Shown: one piece after another, positions 59,969-64,000 of the stretch | Layout of the letters: every line of letters begins with the position of its first letter | How positions within the stretch are numbered: position 1 is the stretch's first letter | Assembly: GCA_022560615.1 (NCBI GenBank) | Contig: JADFSR010000019.1 | Coordinates: 1 to 64,000 of the forward strand | Direction: 5' to 3' | DNA length: 64,000 bases | Source: Gemmatimonadota bacterium | GTDB lineage: Bacteria > Gemmatimonadota > Gemmatimonadetes > Longimicrobiales > Gaopeijiaceae | The notes under the pieces: model-generated | What the model was told of the DNA's origin: nothing | The model's input: the letters and a program-made list of their open reading frames with translations, nothing else | Databases searched by the model: none | Translations under genes and position numbers: made by a program

Positions 59969-60694
59969 ATGGACAGGGGGCTTGACCTTCTGGTCATCAT
60001 GGCCCACCCCGACGATGCGGAACTCCTCTGCGGGGGCGCGCTCATCAAAAGCGCCGCCGCCGGAAAGCGAGTCGGCGTTCTCGACCTCACGGCCGGCGAG
60101 ATGGGCAGCTCCGGATCGATTGAGCAGCGCGCTGCGGAGGCCGCTCGAGCGGCGGATATCATGGGCCTCGCTGAACGATGGAACGCGGGACTTCCCGATG
60201 CGGCGCTCGAGAACGACAACGAGTCCCGCCACATCGTCGTGGAGCATCTCAGGGCACTCCGGCCGAGGGTCGTCGTCACGCACTGGAAGGTCGGCCTCCA
60301 CCGGGACCACCGGATCGCGAGCGAGCTCGTGCGAGATGCTTGCTTCTTGAGCGCGCTCAAGAAGCTCGACGTGACGGGTGAGCCGTTACGTCCCACGAAG
60401 CTCATCCACGCGACCGCGTTCCGCGAAGACGCCGTCCCCCCCGACTTCGTCGTTGACATCAGCGAACACATCGATGCGAAGCTCGAGGCGATCAACGCCT
60501 ACGAGTCTCAGTTCGAAGGTGTCAGCCAGGCCGGGGAAGCTTTCCCTGGCGGTGACCGACCGCTCATCGATCAGATCCGTGCCCAACTCGCGCACTACGG
60601 GTCGCTGATTCGGGTCCCGTACGGTGAGCCCTTCCGTGTCGACGAGGCGCTCGAGGTCGGCGACCTCGCCGAGCTAGGGGTGTCGACCTTCTGA
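59969..60694 (+). CDS. bshB1: Bacillithiol biosynthesis deacetylase BshB1 (LmbE/PIG-L family)
   Basis: 241 aa from ATG 59969. Zinc motif AHPDDAELLCGGALIK, catalytic region GLPDAALENDNESRHIVVEH, metal HRDH in VGLHRDHRIASELVRDACF, then FVVDISEHIDAKLEAINAYE. It deacetylates GlcNAc-malate in bacillithiol synthesis. bshA and bshC are not in the window. The start codon is two bases after the inverted-repeat end of the neighbouring element, so expression must come from within or through it. Confidence 0.85.
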   Translation: MDRGLDLLVIMAHPDDAELLCGGALIKSAAAGKRVGVLDLTAGEMGSSGSIEQRAAEAARAADIMGLAERWNAGLPDAALENDNESRHIVVEHLRALRPRVVVTHWKVGLHRDHRIASELVRDACFLSALKKLDVTGEPLRPTKLIHATAFREDAVPPDFVVDISEHIDAKLEAINAYESQFEGVSQAGEAFPGGDRPLIDQIRAQLAHYGSLIRVPYGEPFRVDEALEVGDLAELGVSTF

Positions 60695-60714
60695 CACCTG
60701 CTGCACTCTGCTGC

Positions 60715-61056
60715 TCAGGTCGTCCGACACACCACCTCGAGCAGGACACGCCGCCACGATGGCACCTCCGCGCCTCGCACGCGCAGGGCCCGTGCTTCCG
60801 CGACCCCACCCCGTAGCATCCACGGCCAGAGCCATTGAGCGATTTCGGGCGGCAGGTGTCCGATGGGATCACCCGAAGTGAGGTGTACCCAGACCTCGGG
60901 GTTGTCCTGTACAGGTGGGTCGGCGACCAGACGCAGCGTATCGCCGTCAGTCACGGTATCCAGGTGACGGTCTCGACCCGCGAATACCGTCCCGTGCACA
61001 GTCGACCGGAAACAGCTGGGCGGGTCGTCGGGAAGCGGCGCTGAAAATCGCGTCAT
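60715..61056 (-). CDS. HIRAN-like domain protein
   Basis: 113 aa. The run GTVFAGRDRHLDTVTDGDTL, RLVADPPVQDNPEVWVHL and GDPIGHLPPEIAQWLWPWML follows the pattern of HIRAN domains (beta-barrel binding DNA ends or small ligands), here without a helicase. It converges with bshB1. Function unknown; the assignment is by pattern only. Confidence 0.5.
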   Translation of the reverse strand: MTRFSAPLPDDPPSCFRSTVHGTVFAGRDRHLDTVTDGDTLRLVADPPVQDNPEVWVHLTSGDPIGHLPPEIAQWLWPWMLRGGVAEARALRVRGAEVPSWRRVLLEVVCRTT

Positions 61057-61101
61057 TCAGTCGGGAGTGGGCGCATGGTTCGGGGGAAAGTAGAACACCG
61101 T

Positions 61102-61131
61102 TAAGTTATGGTCTCCTAAGTTATGGTCTCC
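61102..61131. repeat. 15-bp perfect tandem repeat
   Basis: TAAGTTATGGTCTCC occurs twice in direct succession, just outside the left end of the IS630 element and upstream of the HIRAN-like gene. It is notably AT-rich for this genome. Confidence 0.85.
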
Positions 61132-61156
61132 GCAACGGGCAGCAACTAGCGCCTTC

Positions 61157-62303
61157 TAGTGTAGTGTTGCAGAAGTCTCTAGCCCATAGTGTCCTAGGCG
61201 CGTATATTGGTGTCCATGGCTACAACGACCAAGAAGTTGCGACTGCGACGGGGTGATCGAGGGATTCTCGAGTCTTGGGTACGGTCTCGGACGCTTCCAC
61301 GGCGGCAGGTGGAGCGAGCGAAGATTGTCTTGGCCGCCTCCAGGGGAGAATCGAGTCGCGGCATTGCTGCCTCGGTGGGCATCGCCCGGGACACGGCGCG
61401 CCTCTGGATGCGGCGCTACGAAGCGGAAGGGCTCGATGGGATCGAGAGTGACCGGCCCCGGCCCGGCCGACCCCGGAGGTTCACGCGTACGCTCGAGGAG
61501 GAGATCGTACAGAAGACCACGAGCGAAGACCCTCCGCCCGAGGAGTCGACGCACTGGACCAGTAGGCTGATGGGCAAGGCCCTGAAGATCGACCATGTGA
61601 GCATCTGGAGGGTCTGGCGCAAGTACGGACTCAAGCCGCACCAGATCCGGCGCTTCAAGCTTTCCCGCGACCCCCGCCTGGTCGAGAAGCTCCACGACGT
61701 GGTGGGCGTCTATATGAACCCTCCTGACAACGCCGTGGTCTTCTCCTTCGACGAAAAGAGCCAGATCCAGGCTCTGGACCGCACGCAGCCCGGGCTCCCG
61801 CTGAAGAAGGGCCGAGCCGGCACCATGACGCATGACTACAAGCGGCACGGCACCACCACCCTGTTCGCGGCCTTGAACGTCGCCACAGGCCACGTCATCC
61901 ATGAATGCATGCCCCGGCACCGGCATCAGGAGTTCTTGAAGTTCATCAAGACCGTCGAACGCAGCGTCGATCCCGATCTCGAGATCCATGTCATCCTCGA
62001 CAACTACGCCACGCACAAACACGAAAAAGTCCGTAACTGGCTGACCAAAAACCCCCGGGTCCACTTTCACTTCATCCCCACCGGAGCCCCGTGGGCCAAC
62101 ATCGTGGAACGCCTCTTCGCTGAACTCGACGCTCGGCAGCTGAAGCGGCTGGCCGTCAACAGTGTCTCCGAACTCATCGACGTCATCACCGCCTATTTGG
62201 ACCATCGAAACGAGGATCCGACTCCCTTCATTTGGACGAAGTCAGCGAAGGAGATCCTCGAAAAGATCGACCGTGGGCTAAACACTTTGGCAACACTACA
62301 CTA
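61157..62303 (+). mobile_element. IS630-family insertion sequence
   Basis: Terminal inverted repeats GTGTAGTGTTGC…GCAACACTACAC, with TA on both sides (61157-61158 and 62302-62303) as the target duplication. One transposase gene fills the interior. It inserted 24 bp upstream of the nifS start, separating nifS-mnmA from its former promoter. Confidence 0.9.
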
Positions 62304-62304
62304 G
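61216..62304 (+). CDS. IS630-family transposase
   Basis: 362 aa from ATG 61216. N-terminal HTH (GESSRGIAASVGIARDTARL), linker, then the DDE domain: first Asp in VVFSFDEKSQIQALDR, second in IHVILDNYATHKHEKV, Glu in NIVERLFAELDARQ. Uninterrupted, so probably active. Its stop TAG spans the TA target site and the flanking G. Confidence 0.93.
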   Translation: MATTTKKLRLRRGDRGILESWVRSRTLPRRQVERAKIVLAASRGESSRGIAASVGIARDTARLWMRRYEAEGLDGIESDRPRPGRPRRFTRTLEEEIVQKTTSEDPPPEESTHWTSRLMGKALKIDHVSIWRVWRKYGLKPHQIRRFKLSRDPRLVEKLHDVVGVYMNPPDNAVVFSFDEKSQIQALDRTQPGLPLKKGRAGTMTHDYKRHGTTTLFAALNVATGHVIHECMPRHRHQEFLKFIKTVERSVDPDLEIHVILDNYATHKHEKVRNWLTKNPRVHFHFIPTGAPWANIVERLFAELDARQLKRLAVNSVSELIDVITAYLDHRNEDPTPFIWTKSAKEILEKIDRGLNTLATLH

Positions 62305-62327
62305 ATCCTCCTCCGCAGCTGACACGG

Positions 62328-63488
62328 ATGCACCCCGTCTACCTCGACTACGCCGCGACGACGCCGATGCGCTCAGAGGTACGAGAGGCGATGGATCCTT
62401 ACCTCTCCGATACGTTCGGCAACCCCTCCAGCCTGCATCGATGGGGTCGGAAGGCCTCCGCGGCCCTGGAGGAAGCGCGAGCCGTCGCCGCAGAAGCCCT
62501 TGGCTCGCAACCGGGTGAGATCTTTTTCACACGGGGCGGCACCGAGTCCGACAACCTCGCGGTCCTCGGCCGCTGCCGGGCGATCTCCCTGGAGGGCGTC
62601 GTGCCCACGCTGGCGATCAGCGCCGTCGAACACCCCGCCGTGTACGACACCGCTCGCTGGGCAGAGTCGAGGGGGGAGCTCCGGCTGGTGATCCTCCCGG
62701 TCCACCCGGACGGAACCATTGATCTAGACCCCCTTCGCGTCGCGTTGAAGGACGGACCGACTGTGGTGTCCGTCATGTGGGTGAACAACGAGATCGGCTT
62801 GTTGCTCCCGATTCCGGAGATCGCCACGCTGGTAGAGGAGCTCGGGGGCACGCTACACACCGACGCGGTACAGGCGATCGGGAAGGTGCCGGTGTCGACG
62901 ACGTACCCCGGTATCCGCCTTCTCACCGCCACCGCACACAAGATCTATGGACCGAGGGGAACCGGGCTGCTCTACGTACGAGAGGGAACTGAGATCGCGC
63001 CTCTGCTCCATGGTGGCGGCCAGGAAGGGGCACTGCGTCCGGGGACCGAGGACGTAGCGGGCGCCATCGGGTTCGCGACTGCACTCCGCCTGGCCGTTGA
63101 AGAGCAGGCCGAGGAGGCGATGCGCCTCGGAGCACTGCGGGACGCGTTCGAGAGCCGCGTACTAGCTCAGATCGACGACGTGCGGATCAACGGGGGCGCA
63201 GCGCGGCGGAGCCCGAGCATCTCCAGCCTGGGGATCGACGGGGCTGACGGTGGCTTGTTGCTCAACGCGCTCGACCTCGAAGGCGTGGCCACCTCCGGCG
63301 GGTCGGCGTGTGCGAGCGGCAGTAGCGCAGCAAGCCACGTGATCAGCGCGCTATTCGGTCCAGACGATACGAAGGCGACAGTGCGATTCTCGATGGGTCG
63401 GAGTTCGAGCGAAGCAGACGTGTCGCGGGCGGTGGCAGTGCTCGCGGAAGTAGTCGGCCGGGTACGCGGGCTCGAAGAGGTGTCATGA
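62328..63488 (+). CDS. Cysteine desulfurase (NifS/IscS family)
   Basis: 386 aa from ATG 62328. PLP enzyme releasing sulfur from cysteine. N-terminal VYLDYAATTPMRSEVREAMD, FTRGGTESDNLAVLG, PLP Lys in TATAHKIYGPRGTGLLY and the sulfur-accepting Cys in SGGSACASGSSAASHV. Overlaps mnmA by ATGA, so its sulfur probably goes to tRNA 2-thiouridine formation. The IS630 element sits immediately upstream. Confidence 0.94.
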   Translation: MHPVYLDYAATTPMRSEVREAMDPYLSDTFGNPSSLHRWGRKASAALEEARAVAAEALGSQPGEIFFTRGGTESDNLAVLGRCRAISLEGVVPTLAISAVEHPAVYDTARWAESRGELRLVILPVHPDGTIDLDPLRVALKDGPTVVSVMWVNNEIGLLLPIPEIATLVEELGGTLHTDAVQAIGKVPVSTTYPGIRLLTATAHKIYGPRGTGLLYVREGTEIAPLLHGGGQEGALRPGTEDVAGAIGFATALRLAVEEQAEEAMRLGALRDAFESRVLAQIDDVRINGGAARRSPSISSLGIDGADGGLLLNALDLEGVATSGGSACASGSSAASHVISALFGPDDTKATVRFSMGRSSSEADVSRAVAVLAEVVGRVRGLEEVS

Positions 63489-64000
63489 GTCGCGTTCTGG
63501 TCGCGATGTCCGGTGGCGTCGATTCCTCCGTGGCCGCTGCACTCCTCGTGGACGCGGGGCACGAGGTCGTCGGCGTGACGATGAAGACGTTCTGCTACTC
63601 GGATGCACCCGCGCACTCCAAGACGTGTTGTGGGCTGGACGGGATCCTGGACGCGAAGCGCGTTGCGGACGCGCTCGGGATTCCCCACTACGTCTTCGAC
63701 GTGGAGGAGGACTTCACCCGCGACGTGATCGACGACTTCGTGTCTGAGTACGCCGAGGGCCGCACGCCGAACCCCTGCGTGAACTGCAACAGCAACACGA
63801 AGTTCAAGGGTCTCCTGGCCCGCGGGCAGGCGCTCGGTTGTGACCAGATCGCGTCGGGGCACTACGTGCGGATCGAACACGCGCCAGCGGGATCATCTCT
63901 GCTGCGAGGGCTCGATCCGGACAAGGACCAGTCCTACTTCCTTTGGGCGATGCCTCGGTCCTTGCTTCCCAAGTTGCTCTTTCCGGTTGGTGAGCTGACG
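63485..64000 (+). CDS. mnmA: tRNA-specific 2-thiouridylase MnmA, N-terminal part (runs off the window)
   Basis: 172 residues visible. PP-loop ATPase motif VAMSGGVDSSVAAALL, first catalytic Cys in TPNPCVNCNSNTKFK, and DKDQSYFLWAMPRSLL. It thiolates U34 of tRNA(Lys/Glu/Gln). Partner of the overlapping cysteine desulfurase. Confidence 0.95.
   Translation, partial: MSRVLVAMSGGVDSSVAAALLVDAGHEVVGVTMKTFCYSDAPAHSKTCCGLDGILDAKRVADALGIPHYVFDVEEDFTRDVIDDFVSEYAEGRTPNPCVNCNSNTKFKGLLARGQALGCDQIASGHYVRIEHAPAGSSLLRGLDPDKDQSYFLWAMPRSLLPKLLFPVGELT

Overview
The window is GC-rich, densely packed bacterial chromosome. Its gene content suggests a diderm: TonB-dependent receptor, TolC, RseP, predicted lipoproteins and a short (about 283 aa) RpoD-type sigma factor. 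The gene set and the conserved rpsB-tsf-pyrH-frr-uppS-cdsA-dxr-rseP cluster would fit a Gemmatimonadota-like lineage, but that assignment is an impression and no phylogenetic marker was tested.

Layout. 1-1130: the end of an IS21-family element that has inserted into a decayed IS91-type (Y2) transposase. 1328-3748: a TauD/TfdA-type dioxygenase and three small phage-like genes, one broken by a 17-bp duplication. 3942-11773 (minus): gatB, gatA, gatC, a UvrD/PcrA helicase, a sensor kinase and serS, mostly with overlapping ends, followed upstream by a lipoprotein gene. 12573-16082 (plus): receiver protein, manC-like and GlmU-like sugar nucleotidyltransferases, and a metallo-beta-lactamase-fold hydrolase. 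16091-24504 (minus): the rplM-rpsI-rpsB-tsf-pyrH-frr-uppS-cdsA-dxr-rseP translation/envelope supercluster, with a 210-bp MITE wedged into the rpsI stop codon. 24636-33339: sigma factor, lepB, a matrixin-like protease, a btuB-like receptor under a cobalamin riboswitch, an NtrC/NtrX-type regulator, a ThpR-type phosphodiesterase and an EamA exporter.

33360-41765 is the accessory heart of the window: about 7.4 kb bounded by direct repeats of the 3' end of comM. It carries a wrecked IS1595 transposase, a four-gene operon (double-glycine-leader peptide, ABC membrane protein, ABC ATPase, stand-alone exported C39 peptidase), an ISAzo13-type transposase split in two frames, a HicB-HicA toxin-antitoxin pair and a serine-recombinase remnant at the junction with intact comM. 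This looks like a genomic island inserted at comM. The peptide operon is the best candidate for an undescribed system, because both precursor and protease appear to be exported before leader cleavage.

41287-64000: comM, the three-gene NAD(P) transhydrogenase, a PLP decarboxylase, an RsbRD-like protein, a giant NtrY-type kinase, a creatininase-fold protein, a secreted protein whose signal peptide contains four 12-bp repeats, a TolC/MacA/two-FtsX export cluster, bshB1, an IS630 element, and nifS-mnmA for tRNA thiolation. Two related 0.4-kb terminal-inverted-repeat elements, built largely from short hairpins, abut the decarboxylase and bshB1 start codons. The same type of hairpin recurs in the MITE and at the frame break of the IS91 relic.
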